A stretch of DNA of 64,000 nucleotides from Methylosinus sp. Ce-a6. Lineage in GTDB: Bacteria; Pseudomonadota; Alphaproteobacteria; Rhizobiales; Beijerinckiaceae. Location: NCBI RefSeq assembly GCF_009811655.1, contig NZ_BGJX01000012.1:35840-99839 (forward strand), written 5' to 3'. Within the stretch, counting starts at the first letter, position 1, and every line of letters starts with the position of its first letter. Below are positions 43,371 through 56,908 of this stretch, piece after piece. The notes beneath the pieces are model-generated. The model saw only the letters and a program-made list of their open reading frames with translations. It searched no databases and was not told the DNA's origin. A program made the position numbers and the translations under genes.

Positions 43371-44654
43371 TCAGTTCGTCTTGAAAATATCGGCGGCGGC
43401 GCCGGCGAAGGGAATCGCGCCATAGCGGCCTTGCAGGTAGCCCTTCTCGAGATTGTCGCCCTTGCGCGTCTCTATGTCTGTGAGCGGATAGAGATGCGTC
43501 GCGCCGGTCTCGTCCTTCTCGGTGAACCAGACTTGATCGCGTCGGAGGGCAGGGGCGTTCAGCAGATTGGTGTCGTGCGTCGTCACGATCAGCTGGGCGC
43601 CTTTGGGGTTCGTTTCTTTGGACGCGAATAGGGAGAGAACCAGTTCAGACGCTCGAGTGTGCAATCGACTCCCGAATTCATCGATCACACAAAGGTAGCC
43701 ATGTTCAAGCGCACGGAACACGTTTCCGAGAACGCCGAGCATTTGAATAGTCCCCGCACTTTCATCCGACATATCGAGAAATACGGTGCGTTCGTCTGTC
43801 GTCCTGTGACCAAATTGAAGCGACCGATGATTACCCAATACTTCGACTTTTACCTCGTTCGGTGCCTGTGATCCTACAAATTTTTCGACTGCAGTTAGCA
43901 GGGCCTCTTGGAGTTCCAGCTCGCGCTGTTCAGCGAGGCGCTCACTGACTCGAGCTTCAGTGATCCCAGTGTCAATTCCCCGAAGAAATGAAATTGCTCT
44001 CGGATCGACGCCCTGGCTAGCAAGCTTAGAAGAAAGAAACGCTATTGGTTCGACTTCCGCCAATTCAATTGTCGATGAAGAAAAAAACTTTGCGGCTTCA
44101 CTCAACTCCTCATGATTATTCTGCGCCGCTGCCGACAAAAAAAGGCTGTTCGGCCGCGTCAAATCCTCGATGACCTTGTTCCGCCCCTTCAAGCTCCGCC
44201 CGAATTTGAACTCCTGACGATCGCGCTCGAACAGCAATGTGACCGGCCCGCCGCGCCACACATGCAGCGATTCCTGCGTGAACTCGTTCCCCAGCGCCTC
44301 GAAGCGATAGGCGTAGCGCGCGCCGTTCCAGACGAAGTCGATGGAAAAGACGCTCGGCTTCGTCGCATAGGCCGGATCGAGCAGGAAGGGCTTCAGCGGG
44401 ATCGGCGCGCCCGGCTCGCCCTGGCGGTGCGAGTTGCGGACCAACTCCTTCATATGCGCCATCGCCCGCACGAGATTGCTCTTGCCCGAGGCGTTGGCGC
44501 CGTAGATCACGGCCGAGGGAAGGATTTTTTCCGAGCGCAGCGCGGGCGTCTCGATGAGGCCCACGGGCTCGTCCTTGAGCGCGGAGGCGATCATCGACAA
44601 TTGTTGCTCGTCCCGCAGCGAGCCGAAATTGGCGGCGGAAAAGCGCAGCAGCAT
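43371..44654 (-). CDS. RloA-like AAA15-family ATPase
   Basis: A 427-residue ATPase of the OLD/AAA15 type: RFSAANFGSLRDEQQLSMIA, Walker A YGANASGKSNLVRAMA near residue 53, and the C-terminal VIDEFGSRLHTRASELV (Walker B) and IVTTHDTNLLNA. The long insertion between them is lower in GC than neighbouring genes. With RloB it forms a probable ATPase-nuclease defence pair. It is transcribed first, with rloB 3 nt downstream. Confidence 0.87.
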   Translation of the reverse strand: MLLRFSAANFGSLRDEQQLSMIASALKDEPVGLIETPALRSEKILPSAVIYGANASGKSNLVRAMAHMKELVRNSHRQGEPGAPIPLKPFLLDPAYATKPSVFSIDFVWNGARYAYRFEALGNEFTQESLHVWRGGPVTLLFERDRQEFKFGRSLKGRNKVIEDLTRPNSLFLSAAAQNNHEELSEAAKFFSSSTIELAEVEPIAFLSSKLASQGVDPRAISFLRGIDTGITEARVSERLAEQRELELQEALLTAVEKFVGSQAPNEVKVEVLGNHRSLQFGHRTTDERTVFLDMSDESAGTIQMLGVLGNVFRALEHGYLCVIDEFGSRLHTRASELVLSLFASKETNPKGAQLIVTTHDTNLLNAPALRRDQVWFTEKDETGATHLYPLTDIETRKGDNLEKGYLQGRYGAIPFAGAAADIFKTN

Positions 44655-44765
44655 CGGATCGTCCTTTAGCCGTTGCGCATTCTATAGGCGATTTTCGTCG
44701 ACATTTCGTGAATATGACGCCTTAAGTGCATCGAAGCAACATCGGGCGTCGCGATTTCGCGCCGC

Positions 44766-47660
44766 TCACTTCCCCGAGGCCGCCTTTTTCGCGGGCTTCT
44801 TGGCCGGCGCCTTGGCGGCGGCCTTTTTCACGGGCTTCGAATCCTCGAAGGGGACCTCGTCGCTCGCTTCGATCGTCTTTTTCGCGGCGGCTTTTTTCGT
44901 CGGCGCCTTGGCCTTGGACGCGGGCGCGGCCTTCTTGGCGGGCGCCTTCTTCGCCTTCACCGGCCCGCCCTTCTCCTCGATCAGCCGGATCGCCTCCTCG
45001 AGCGTCACATCCTCCACGCCCATCGTCTTGGGGAGCGTGGCGTTGACCTTGCCGAGATTCACATAAGGACCGTAGCGTCCTTCGCGCAGCGTGATCGCGC
45101 CGCCTTGCGGATGCTCGCCGAGCAGCTTGCCGCCGGCGGAGGCGGCGCCGTTCGCCTTGGCGGCCAGAAGATCGATCGCCTGCTGCACCGTCAGGCTCGC
45201 CGGATCGGTTCCCTTGGGAAGAGTGGCGTTGATCTTGCCCCAGTTCACATAAGGGCCGAAGCGTCCGCTCTTGACCGTGATCGCGCCGCCCTGCGGATGC
45301 TCGCCGAGCGCGCGTCCCGGGTCCGAGGCGCGGCCGAAGCGCGAGCCGCCGCCGCTCTCCTTGGTGACGATGAGGTCGATGGCGCGATTGCCGCCGATCG
45401 AGAGAATATCGTCGTCACGGCCGAGATTGGCGTAGGTCTTGCCGTGCTGGACATAAGGGCCGAAGCGGCCGACGCCGGCGACGATCGGCTCGCCGGTCTC
45501 AGGATGTTTCGCCACCTCGCGCGGCAGAGACAACAGCACGATCGCCTGCTCGAGGGTGAGCTCGTCGGGCTTTATCGTCTTCGGGATGGAGGAGCGCTTG
45601 GGCTTCTCGCCGTCCTCCGCCTCGCCCTCCTGCACATAGGCGCCGAAGCGGCCGTCGCGCAGCGTGATCTCGGCGCCGCTCTCCGGATCCTGGCCCAGCG
45701 CCTTCACGCCCGGACGCGCGCCTTCGGCGGCCTCGCCCGTGGGCGGGGAGAGGGTGCGGGTGAAGCGGCATTCGGGATAGTTGGAGCAGCCGATGAAGGC
45801 GCCGAACTTGCCGAGCTTCAGCGACAATTGGCCGGCGGCGCAGGCCGGGCAGGCGCGCGGGTCGGAGCCGTCCGCCTTGGCCGGGAAAACATGTGGCCCC
45901 AACAGGTCGTTGAGGCTGTCGAGCACCTGGGCGGTGCGCAGCTCCTTGGTGCCGTCGACCGCGCCGGAGAAATCGCTCCAGAAGTCGCGCAGCACTTCCT
46001 TCCAGTCGATCTCGTTGTTGGAGACCTTGTCGAGCTTCTCCTCGAGATCGGCGGTGAAGTCGAATTCGACATAGCGGGTGAAGAAGCTTTCCAGAAAGGC
46101 GGTGACGATGCGGCCCTTGTCCTCGGGGACGAGGCGTTTCTTGTCGAGCCGCACATAGTCGCGCTCGCGCAGCACGGCCAGCGTCGAGGCGTAGGTGGAG
46201 GGGCGGCCGATGCCGAGCTCCTCCATGCGCTTGACCAGAGTGGCCTCGGTGTAGCGCGGCGGCGGCTCGGTGAAATGCTGGCTCGCCTCGATCTTCTCGC
46301 GCGTCGCCGGCTCGCCGGGAGCCATCGGCGGCAGGCGGCCGCCGTCCTCGTCGGCGTCGTCGTCGCGGCCTTCCTGATAGAGCTCGAGAAAGCCCGAGAA
46401 ACGCACCACCTGGCCCGAGGCGCGCAGCTCCAGCTGGCGCTTGCCGACGAGCGCGTCGATGTCGACGGTGGTGCGCTCGAGCTCGGCGGACTCCATCTGG
46501 CTCGCTATGGTGCGGGTCCAGATCAGCTCATAGAGCTTCGCCTGCTCGGGCTCGAGATGCTTGGCCATCTGCTTGGGCAGGCGGGTCAGATCGGTCGGCC
46601 GGATCGCCTCATGGGCTTCCTGGGCGTTCTTGGCCTTGACCGTATATTTGCGCGGCGCCTTGGGCACGAAGCGCTCGCCATATTCCTTGGCGATGACTTG
46701 CCGCGCCGAGGCGATGGCCTCGGGCGCCATATCGACGCCGTCGGTTCGCATATAGGTGATGAGGCCGGCGGTCTCGCCGCCTATGTCGACGCCCTCATAG
46801 AGGCGCTGGGCGATGCGCATCGTCTGCGCCGGGGCGAGGCCGAGCTTGCGCGAGGCCTCCTGCTGCAGCGTCGATGTGGTGAAGGGCGCGTAGGGGTGCC
46901 GCTTGACCGGCTTGGCCTCCACCGAACGAATGGTGAAGGCGGCGCTCTCCAGCGCCTTCTTGAAATCCTCCGCCTCCTGGCCGGAGCCGATGTCGAGGCG
47001 CGTGATCTTCTTGCCGTCGGCGCCGACGAGCCGGGCGGTGAAGGGGTCGCTGGCCTTGGTCTTCAGATGGGCGACGAGCGACCAATATTCTCTGGAGACG
47101 AATTTCTCGATCTCCAGCTCGCGGTCGCAGACGAGGCGCAGCGCCACCGACTGCACGCGGCCGGCCGAGCGCGCGCCCGGCAGCTTGCGCCAGAGCACCG
47201 GCGAGAGGGTGAAGCCGACGAGATAGTCGAGCGCTCTTCGGGCGAGATAGGCGTCGACGAGCGCCTGGTCGATCTCGCGCGGATGCGCCATCGCCTGCTT
47301 GATCGCGTCCTTGGTGACGGCGTTGAAGACGACGCGCTCGACGCGCTTTCCCGCGAGCGCCTTCTTCTTCTTCAATATGTCGAGCAGATGCCAGGAGATG
47401 GCCTCCCCCTCGCGATCCGGGTCGGTGGCGAGGATGACCTTGTCGGCGTTCTTCACCGCATCGGCGATCGCCGAGACGCGCTTGGCGGATTTGGCGTCGC
47501 TCTCCCATTTCATGGCGAAATCTTCGGCCGGATCGACGGAGCCGTCCTTGGGAGGCAGGTCGCGCACATGGCCATAGCAGGCGATGACATTGAAATCGCG
47601 GCCGAGATATTTGTTGATCGTCTGCGCCTTGGCGGCCGATTCGACGATGACGACGTTCAT
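44766..47660 (-). CDS. topA: DNA topoisomerase I
   Basis: A 964-residue type IA topoisomerase. It has an N-terminal TOPRIM domain (NVVIVESAAKAQTINKYLG, TDPDREGEAISWHL), LDYLVGFTLSPVLWRKL, the active-site region GLITYMRTDGVDM, a zinc-finger segment (GCSNYPECRF), several C-terminal GRFGPYV repeats and a long Lys/Ala-rich tail (about 900-964). It relaxes negative supercoils. A C-terminal hinge segment (about 640-655) is encoded by a sequence resembling a dispersed repeat. Confidence 0.96.
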   Translation of the reverse strand: MNVVIVESAAKAQTINKYLGRDFNVIACYGHVRDLPPKDGSVDPAEDFAMKWESDAKSAKRVSAIADAVKNADKVILATDPDREGEAISWHLLDILKKKKALAGKRVERVVFNAVTKDAIKQAMAHPREIDQALVDAYLARRALDYLVGFTLSPVLWRKLPGARSAGRVQSVALRLVCDRELEIEKFVSREYWSLVAHLKTKASDPFTARLVGADGKKITRLDIGSGQEAEDFKKALESAAFTIRSVEAKPVKRHPYAPFTTSTLQQEASRKLGLAPAQTMRIAQRLYEGVDIGGETAGLITYMRTDGVDMAPEAIASARQVIAKEYGERFVPKAPRKYTVKAKNAQEAHEAIRPTDLTRLPKQMAKHLEPEQAKLYELIWTRTIASQMESAELERTTVDIDALVGKRQLELRASGQVVRFSGFLELYQEGRDDDADEDGGRLPPMAPGEPATREKIEASQHFTEPPPRYTEATLVKRMEELGIGRPSTYASTLAVLRERDYVRLDKKRLVPEDKGRIVTAFLESFFTRYVEFDFTADLEEKLDKVSNNEIDWKEVLRDFWSDFSGAVDGTKELRTAQVLDSLNDLLGPHVFPAKADGSDPRACPACAAGQLSLKLGKFGAFIGCSNYPECRFTRTLSPPTGEAAEGARPGVKALGQDPESGAEITLRDGRFGAYVQEGEAEDGEKPKRSSIPKTIKPDELTLEQAIVLLSLPREVAKHPETGEPIVAGVGRFGPYVQHGKTYANLGRDDDILSIGGNRAIDLIVTKESGGGSRFGRASDPGRALGEHPQGGAITVKSGRFGPYVNWGKINATLPKGTDPASLTVQQAIDLLAAKANGAASAGGKLLGEHPQGGAITLREGRYGPYVNLGKVNATLPKTMGVEDVTLEEAIRLIEEKGGPVKAKKAPAKKAAPASKAKAPTKKAAAKKTIEASDEVPFEDSKPVKKAAAKAPAKKPAKKAASGK

Positions 47661-47962
47661 CGAGCAGTCCTTTTAGAAATCCGGTCGCGGGCGGCCCGCC
47701 TCGAGGCTTCGCCGGGGGGCCCCGGCCCGCGTGGGGCGCGAACATGGGCAAAACCGAGGCGTCCTGTCAAATAGGGGGTGAGACTGGCCAGGGCTCCCCC
47801 TCCCGGCCGCAACGTCGATCGACGGTTGCGCCGCCACACATTTTCGTCCCGATCCGCGCGCTATGCAGGGGCGAATTCGGGGTGGGAGGGCTATAGTCGG
47901 GCGCAGCGCGCGGCCGAGGCCGCGTCCGATCCCGAGGCTTCTCCGGACGGGAAGAATTGGCC
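47661..47962. other. 302-bp divergent promoter region
   Basis: Between topA and the DUF2157 gene, which diverge. It is GC-rich with small palindromes (CGTCGATCGACG near 47811-47822 and GGGGCCCC-like runs near 47717). Promoters for both genes should lie here; no gene or RNA is recognised. Confidence 0.4.
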
Positions 47963-49027
47963 ATGGCCCGATCGAAATTCACGACCGACGATCTCGCCGC
48001 GGCGCTCGACGCCGGAGTGATCGACGCCGCCGCCCATGAGCGGCTCGCGCGATTTCTCGGCGAGCGCGGCGCCGCGGAGGCCGCGCCGCGCTTCGATGTC
48101 GTCAATGTGCTCTGGTACATGGGCGCGCTGATCGTGATCGGCGCGATGAGCCTCTTCAGCACCACGGCCTTCGGCCTTTGGGGCCCGCGCGCGCTGATGC
48201 TCACCTCGCTCGCCTATGGCCTCTGCTTCGTCGCGGCGGGGGCTCGGCTGTGGCGCCGCCGCGGGCTGCGCACGCCTGCGGGGCTCCTCATGACTTGCGC
48301 CGTCTCCATGGCGCCGCTCTTCATCTTCGCGCTGCAGCTGCTCGGCGGCCATGATCCGACCGAGCCGGCCCCCTATCATGATTTCTACGTCTGGGTGCGC
48401 TCGAGCTGGCTGCCCATGGAGCTCGGGACGATCGCCGCGGCGCTCGCGGCCCTGGTCTTTTTTCCTTTCCCTTTCCTCACGATGATTATCGCCTTCGCTC
48501 TGTGGCTCATGTCCATGGACCTGACGCCCTGGCTGGTGACGGAGGCGCATTTCACCTTCGAGCAGCGCGCCAATGTGAGCCTCGCCTTCGGCGCGCTGGT
48601 CATCGCCGCGGCCTGGCTCGTCGACCTCAGACGTTGGCGGGGAGGGGACTTCGCCTTCTGGTTGCATCTTTCGGGGCTTTTGGCCTTTTGGGGCGGGCTG
48701 ACGGCGCAGCACAGCGGCGACGAGATCGGCAAAGCGGCCTATTGCGCGATCAATCTCGGCCTTCTCCTGCTCTCGCTGGCGTTCATGCGGCGCGCCTATG
48801 CCGTCTTCGGCGCTTTCGGGATCACGCTCTATCTCGGCCATCTGGCGTCGGAGGTCTTCAAGGACTCGATTCTCTTCCCCTTCGCCCTGTCGGGAATTGG
48901 CGTCGCGGTCATCGCCGCCGGCCTGCTGTTCCATCGCCATGGGCCGAGGCTCGGCGCGGCGATCGGCGCTATTCTGCCCGAATATGTGCGCAGCCTGCGG
49001 CCGGCGCATGCGCGGGAAGGGGCGTGA
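47963..49027 (+). CDS. DUF2157-like multipass membrane protein
   Basis: About 354 residues. A soluble N-terminus (KFTTDDLAAALDAGVIDAAA) is followed by about eight to ten membrane helices (for example VLWYMGALIVIGAMSLFSTT and LHLSGLLAFWGGLTAQHSGD). The N-terminal helix plus helical bundle resembles DUF2157 proteins. ATG 47963 with GGAAG 8 nt upstream is preferred to TTG 47957. Function unknown. Confidence 0.75.
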   Translation: MARSKFTTDDLAAALDAGVIDAAAHERLARFLGERGAAEAAPRFDVVNVLWYMGALIVIGAMSLFSTTAFGLWGPRALMLTSLAYGLCFVAAGARLWRRRGLRTPAGLLMTCAVSMAPLFIFALQLLGGHDPTEPAPYHDFYVWVRSSWLPMELGTIAAALAALVFFPFPFLTMIIAFALWLMSMDLTPWLVTEAHFTFEQRANVSLAFGALVIAAAWLVDLRRWRGGDFAFWLHLSGLLAFWGGLTAQHSGDEIGKAAYCAINLGLLLLSLAFMRRAYAVFGAFGITLYLGHLASEVFKDSILFPFALSGIGVAVIAAGLLFHRHGPRLGAAIGAILPEYVRSLRPAHAREGA

Positions 49028-49177
49028 CGCGTCGAGCCGATCGGCGATTGCGCTTCGCGGTCGGCCGGTCTATATGAGGAACATTCCCCGCATGGTTATC
49101 CGTCAATCTCGCGGCCTCGGCCCCGCGGCGCGGGAGCGGCTTATCTCGCGCGCGGACCTTCGAAGGAGAATCGATCG

Positions 49178-49891
49178 ATGAGCAATGCTCCGCTCATGCC
49201 CAAGGCGACCGCCGTCTGGCTCGTCGAGAACACGTCGCTCGCCTTCGACCAGATCGCCGATTTCTGCAAGCTGCATCCGCTCGAGGTGAAGGGCATCGCC
49301 GATGGCGAGGTCGCCGCCGGCATCAGGGGGCTCGATCCGATCACCTCCGGCCAGCTCACCCGCGAGGAGATCGCGCGCGGCGAGAGGGACCCGGCCCATC
49401 GGCTGTCGCTCTCGGTCTCCAAGGTCAAAGTGCCGGAGGTCAAGCGCGCCCGTGGTCCGCGCTACACGCCGCTGTCGCGGCGCCAGGACCGGCCCAACGC
49501 CATTCTCTGGCTGGTGCGCAACCATCCAGAGCTCAAGGATGCGCAGGTCATGCGCCTCGTCGGCACGACGAAGAGCACGCTGAAGGCGGTGCGCGAGCGC
49601 ACCCATTGGAATTCCGCCGCGCTCGCGCCCATGGATCCGGTGACGCTGGGTCTCTGCTCGCAGATCGATCTCGATTTCGAGGTCAATCGCGCGGCCAAGG
49701 ACCGCCCCGCCGCGCTCGAGGAGCAGGGCCAGACGCTGCAGCCGGCCGAGATCACCACCGCGCCCTATCACGAGCCGACGACGACGGAAGATGTGTTCGG
49801 CAAGAGTCCGCCGGCTCCGGTCGAGGAGGAGGATCAGTTCGACGCCGACCGCGTGTTCGGCCGGCTGAAGAATGTCGATTTCGACGACTGA
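49178..49891 (+). CDS. trcR: Cell cycle transcriptional regulator TrcR (DUF1013)
   Basis: A 237-residue protein with MPKATAVWLVENTSLAFDQI, FCKLHPLEVKGIADGEVAAG, and RRQDRPNAILWLVRNHPELK, the DUF1013 pattern nearly specific to alphaproteobacteria. TrcR is a cell-cycle transcription regulator. GGAG lies about 9 nt before the ATG. The acidic C-terminus (EEEDQFDADRVFGRLKNVDF) is typical. Its own transcription unit. Confidence 0.93.
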   Translation: MSNAPLMPKATAVWLVENTSLAFDQIADFCKLHPLEVKGIADGEVAAGIRGLDPITSGQLTREEIARGERDPAHRLSLSVSKVKVPEVKRARGPRYTPLSRRQDRPNAILWLVRNHPELKDAQVMRLVGTTKSTLKAVRERTHWNSAALAPMDPVTLGLCSQIDLDFEVNRAAKDRPAALEEQGQTLQPAEITTAPYHEPTTTEDVFGKSPPAPVEEEDQFDADRVFGRLKNVDFDD

Positions 49892-49989
49892 GGAGGGGCG
49901 CGACAATCTGGCGCATTTACGCGAAGCCGCGCCTTGTGGTTCTACTTGCGTCTAGATCGCGTCCGATAGCGCCTCTCGCAGGCGGCGGG

Positions 49990-50029
49990 CAAAAAAGTAA
50001 CGCCAGCGACGGGCGGTCGCCGGCGTTAC
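49990..50029 (-). terminator. Intrinsic terminator for the minus-strand small gene
   Basis: On the minus strand GTAACGCCGGCGAC and GTCGCTGGCGTTAC form a 14-bp stem with one mismatch, followed by TTTTTT. It lies 84 nt downstream of the 56-residue membrane protein gene. Confidence 0.75.
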
Positions 50030-50112
50030 ATATGGACGAATTCGTCAGGGAATCTGCGGACTAGACCCCCCGACTTTCACGCCCGACGGGGGAGAAACGA
50101 ACGGCTTGCAGC

Positions 50113-50283
50113 TTATTTGAAATAGAAGCCGAGGATGCCGCCGGCGAGGCCGCCGACAACGGCCGCGGAGATCGTGTTGGCGACGCCGCCGAGGCCGGCC
50201 GCGCCGAGGCCGCCGAGCAGAAGAGCGCCGACGCCGGCGAAGATATAGACGTTGGTGGTGATTTCGAATTCGCGTTCAGCCAT
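50113..50283 (-). CDS. Small hypothetical membrane protein
   Basis: A 56-residue protein, AEREFEITTNVYIFAGVGAL then a Gly-rich helix pair (LGGLGAAGLGGVANTISAAV, GGLAGGILGFYFK). AGGAGTG precedes the ATG by about 8 nt and a terminator follows, so it is probably a real gene. No family recognised. Confidence 0.65.
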   Translation of the reverse strand: MAEREFEITTNVYIFAGVGALLLGGLGAAGLGGVANTISAAVVGGLAGGILGFYFK

Positions 50284-50577
50284 TGGTGTCACTCCTTTGG
50301 TTTCCAGAACGCCCCGCCTTATCGTTCGTCGGTGACGGGTGCGCTCGCGCCCCTCTCTGCGGGGCTGTCTTGTGGACGGTGACGAGCCTAACATAACCTT
50401 GTCGACTGTCCAGATCGGTCTCGGAGCCGATTTCCGAGAAATTGCGGCGTTTTTCGCCATATCCAGACGATTCAACCGCTTGGCGCGGCGCGCGGCGGGG
50501 CGGATCGAGCAGCGAAATCACGCGCCGCGCGCGATCTTGGTTGGAATGAGCCCGTATCGGCGCTTATATCGGCTCGC

Positions 50578-54103
<3,526 letters not shown>

Positions 54104-54371
54104 GTCGCGGCCGGGAATTCGCCGAAAACGCGCATCCGAGCGGGGGCCGCCGCCGCGGCCGCCCGCGTCGTGTTTCTTTGCCGCGCCGAGCGAGTGATTT
54201 TTCTAGACGAACGCTGCGCGGGTCATTCTATCTCCCGTTTATTACAATATTTCTGATCTATTGGCCGATCGATTGACGATGCAGCGCCCAGCTCCGTAAA
54301 AACACGCACAAAGCGGGTTCTCGGCCGTTCGCGGCCGCAAAGAGCCGATGCGAATTTACGGAGCAGAAACG

Positions 54372-56816
54372 ATGAGCGGAGTCGATGGAAGGTCCAGGAT
54401 CGAAGGCTTGCGAGACGGAGGATCGGCTCGCAGGAGTCGAGGCTCCGCTTACCGGAATTTGCTGAATTCGGCCGCCGCATTCGTGCTCGCGGGCGCAGCC
54501 ATCGGCGCTCGGGCGGAGCCGTCGACGACATCGCTTCCGGCGGTGAGAGTTGACGCGCCGAAGGAGACGGCGCGTCCGGCGACTCGGCCCGCCGCCCATG
54601 CGAGCGCCCATGCGCGCAGCATTCGCCGCGGCGCGCAACCGCCGCGCGCGCCGGCGCAGGCGTCCGTCCCCGCGCCCGTTGCGGCGGGCGGCGAGAAAAG
54701 CTCATGGGAGGCGGCCGCGGCGCGCGGCGAATCCTTCGGGCGCGGCCCGATCGGCGTTCAGGGCTATGTCGCGACAGGCACGTCCACGGCGACCAAGACC
54801 GCCACCTCCATCATGGACATTCCGCAATCGGTCACGATCGTCACCAAGCAGCAGATGCAGGATCGCGGCAGCGTGAGTCTCGGACAGGCGCTCACCTATG
54901 TGCCGGGCGTGACGGTCGCGCAGGGCGAAGGCAATCGCGACCAGATCACCATCCGCGGTCAAGACACGAGCGCCGACTTCTTCACCGACGGCGTCCGCGA
55001 CGACGCGCAATATTACCGCGATCTCTACAACATCAGCGCTGTCGAGGTGCTGAAGGGCCCGAGCGCCCTGATCTTCGGTCGCGGCGGCGGCGGCGGCGTG
55101 GTCAATCGCGTCACCAAGAAGGCGGACGGCGAGACCATTCGCGAGCTCGGCTTCAGCACCGGAAGCTGGGGCCGCAAGCGCGCGACGCTCGATCTCGGAC
55201 AGGCGGTCTCCGATACGGTCGCGCTGCGCCTCAACGCGCTCTATGAGCAGTCCTACGGCTTTCGCAATTTCTTCGATCTGGAGCGCTACGGCGTCAATCC
55301 GACGCTGACCTGGCGTCCGGAAGAGAAGACCTATATCACGCTGAGCTACGAGCATTTCCGGGATCACCGCACGGCCGATCGCGGCGTTCCCTCGATCGGC
55401 GGCCTGTCGGTGGGCGGCAATCCGGTCATTCCCGCCTATCCGGCTTCCGTGCCGATCAATTCGTTCTTCGGCAATCCGGACGCGAGCTATTCGAAAGTCG
55501 ATCTCAATCGCGCCACGCTGGTCATCGATCATACGACTGATTTCGGCCTGAATATTCACAACCAGACCGTGTACGCCGATTACGAGAAACGTTATCAGAA
55601 CACTTTCCCGGATCAGCCGGTGAGCATGGCGACGGGTCTCACCAGAATCGACGGCTACGTCAGCTCCAATCCGCGCCAGAATGTCTTCAACCAGACGGAC
55701 TTCACCTATAAGTTCGAGATGACGCCGGATATCCGGCATACGCTCCTGTTCGGCGCGGAAGTCGGCAATCAGAAGAGCGGCGACAATCGCGATCTTTCGC
55801 GCTGGAACAATTTTTTCACCGGACCGCAGCGGATCAACACGCCGTTCTGGGCTCCGACGGTCTATAATTCGGTGTTCTTCAGCAATCCGAACCGCCGGCG
55901 GCACACCGATCTCGACCTCGCGGCCGGCTATGTCCAGGACCAGATCGAGATCACCAAATATGTCGACGTCATCGCCGGCGTCAGATTCGACAGCTTCGAT
56001 CTGAAGTATACGGGCTTCGATTTCGGCGCGGGCGCTTTCCAGGGACAGTTGAGGCGCGTCGACAATGTCTGGTCGCCGCGTTTCGGGGTCGTCGTGAAGC
56101 CGCTCGAGCAAGTGTCGCTCTACGGCAGCTACTCGCGTTCGTTCCTGCCGGTGGCCGGTGACCAGTTCAATCTGCTGGCCCCGTCGCTCGCCGGGCTCGC
56201 GCCGCAGAGCTTCGAGAACTTCGAAGCGGGCTTCAAGGCGCAGATTCTCCCCCGTCTGTTCTTGACCGGCGCCCTCTATCAATTGAACCGCTCGAACCAG
56301 GCGCTGACCTCGACGGCGACCACCGCCGTTCTGGCCAACACGCGCACGAACGGCGGCGAGATCGGCCTCGTCGGCTATCTGACCGACGCGTGGCAGGTCT
56401 CATTGGGCTACGGACATCAGGGGGCCTATGTCGTAAAGTCCGACCGGCTCGCGGATATCGGAAAGATCGTCCCCTCCGTGCCCAAGGACACGTTTTCGTT
56501 CTGGAACAAATACGATCTCTCGCCTTGTCTCGGCCTGTCTCCCGGCTTTCTGGGCGTCGGCGCAGGCGTCGTGCACAATGCGAAGTTCTACGCCGCGATC
56601 GACAATGCGGTGCTCGTCCCCGGATATACGCGCGTGGACGGGGCCGTGTTCTTCAGCCCGGGCAAGAACTTCTTCGGCTACGGCGAGGAGCTGAGCGCGC
56701 AGGTCAATATCGAGAACCTGCTCGGCGCGACCTATTACGCCGCCGCCCATAACAACAACAATATCATGCCGGGCGCGCCGCGCTCCGCCTATGTGACGAT
56801 CAATGCGAGATATTGA
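54372..56816 (+). CDS. TonB-dependent siderophore receptor
   Basis: An 814-residue outer membrane protein. A signal region (AAAFVLAGAAIGARAEP) is followed by a TonB-box-like SLPAVRVDA, a Pro/Ala-rich linker, a plug domain (IPQSVTIVTKQQMQDRGSVS, YVPGVTVAQGEG, VEVLKGPSALIFGRGGGGG) and a beta-barrel ending in AYVTINARY with a terminal aromatic residue. It resembles ferrichrome-type receptors. ATG 54372 has GGAGCAG upstream; ATG 54348 is an alternative. No sigma/anti-sigma pair is adjacent. The 268-bp upstream gap is AT-rich in part (near 54235-54270) and probably holds an iron-responsive promoter; no box is claimed. Confidence 0.9.
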   Translation: MSGVDGRSRIEGLRDGGSARRSRGSAYRNLLNSAAAFVLAGAAIGARAEPSTTSLPAVRVDAPKETARPATRPAAHASAHARSIRRGAQPPRAPAQASVPAPVAAGGEKSSWEAAAARGESFGRGPIGVQGYVATGTSTATKTATSIMDIPQSVTIVTKQQMQDRGSVSLGQALTYVPGVTVAQGEGNRDQITIRGQDTSADFFTDGVRDDAQYYRDLYNISAVEVLKGPSALIFGRGGGGGVVNRVTKKADGETIRELGFSTGSWGRKRATLDLGQAVSDTVALRLNALYEQSYGFRNFFDLERYGVNPTLTWRPEEKTYITLSYEHFRDHRTADRGVPSIGGLSVGGNPVIPAYPASVPINSFFGNPDASYSKVDLNRATLVIDHTTDFGLNIHNQTVYADYEKRYQNTFPDQPVSMATGLTRIDGYVSSNPRQNVFNQTDFTYKFEMTPDIRHTLLFGAEVGNQKSGDNRDLSRWNNFFTGPQRINTPFWAPTVYNSVFFSNPNRRRHTDLDLAAGYVQDQIEITKYVDVIAGVRFDSFDLKYTGFDFGAGAFQGQLRRVDNVWSPRFGVVVKPLEQVSLYGSYSRSFLPVAGDQFNLLAPSLAGLAPQSFENFEAGFKAQILPRLFLTGALYQLNRSNQALTSTATTAVLANTRTNGGEIGLVGYLTDAWQVSLGYGHQGAYVVKSDRLADIGKIVPSVPKDTFSFWNKYDLSPCLGLSPGFLGVGAGVVHNAKFYAAIDNAVLVPGYTRVDGAVFFSPGKNFFGYGEELSAQVNIENLLGATYYAAAHNNNNIMPGAPRSAYVTINARY

Positions 56817-56908
56817 GCAAAGCCCTCCGCGATGAGCGGCGACGGCACAAAATTCGCGTAGTTCCCGGTCTGCTCGGCGAAAGGCGCCGCAGACCGGGGA
56901 CAACACAG

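Noticed and set aside
45105..47774. 889-codon plus-strand open frame opposite topA
   Set aside because: It mirrors the topA coding sequence and has no recognisable domain or ribosome binding site.
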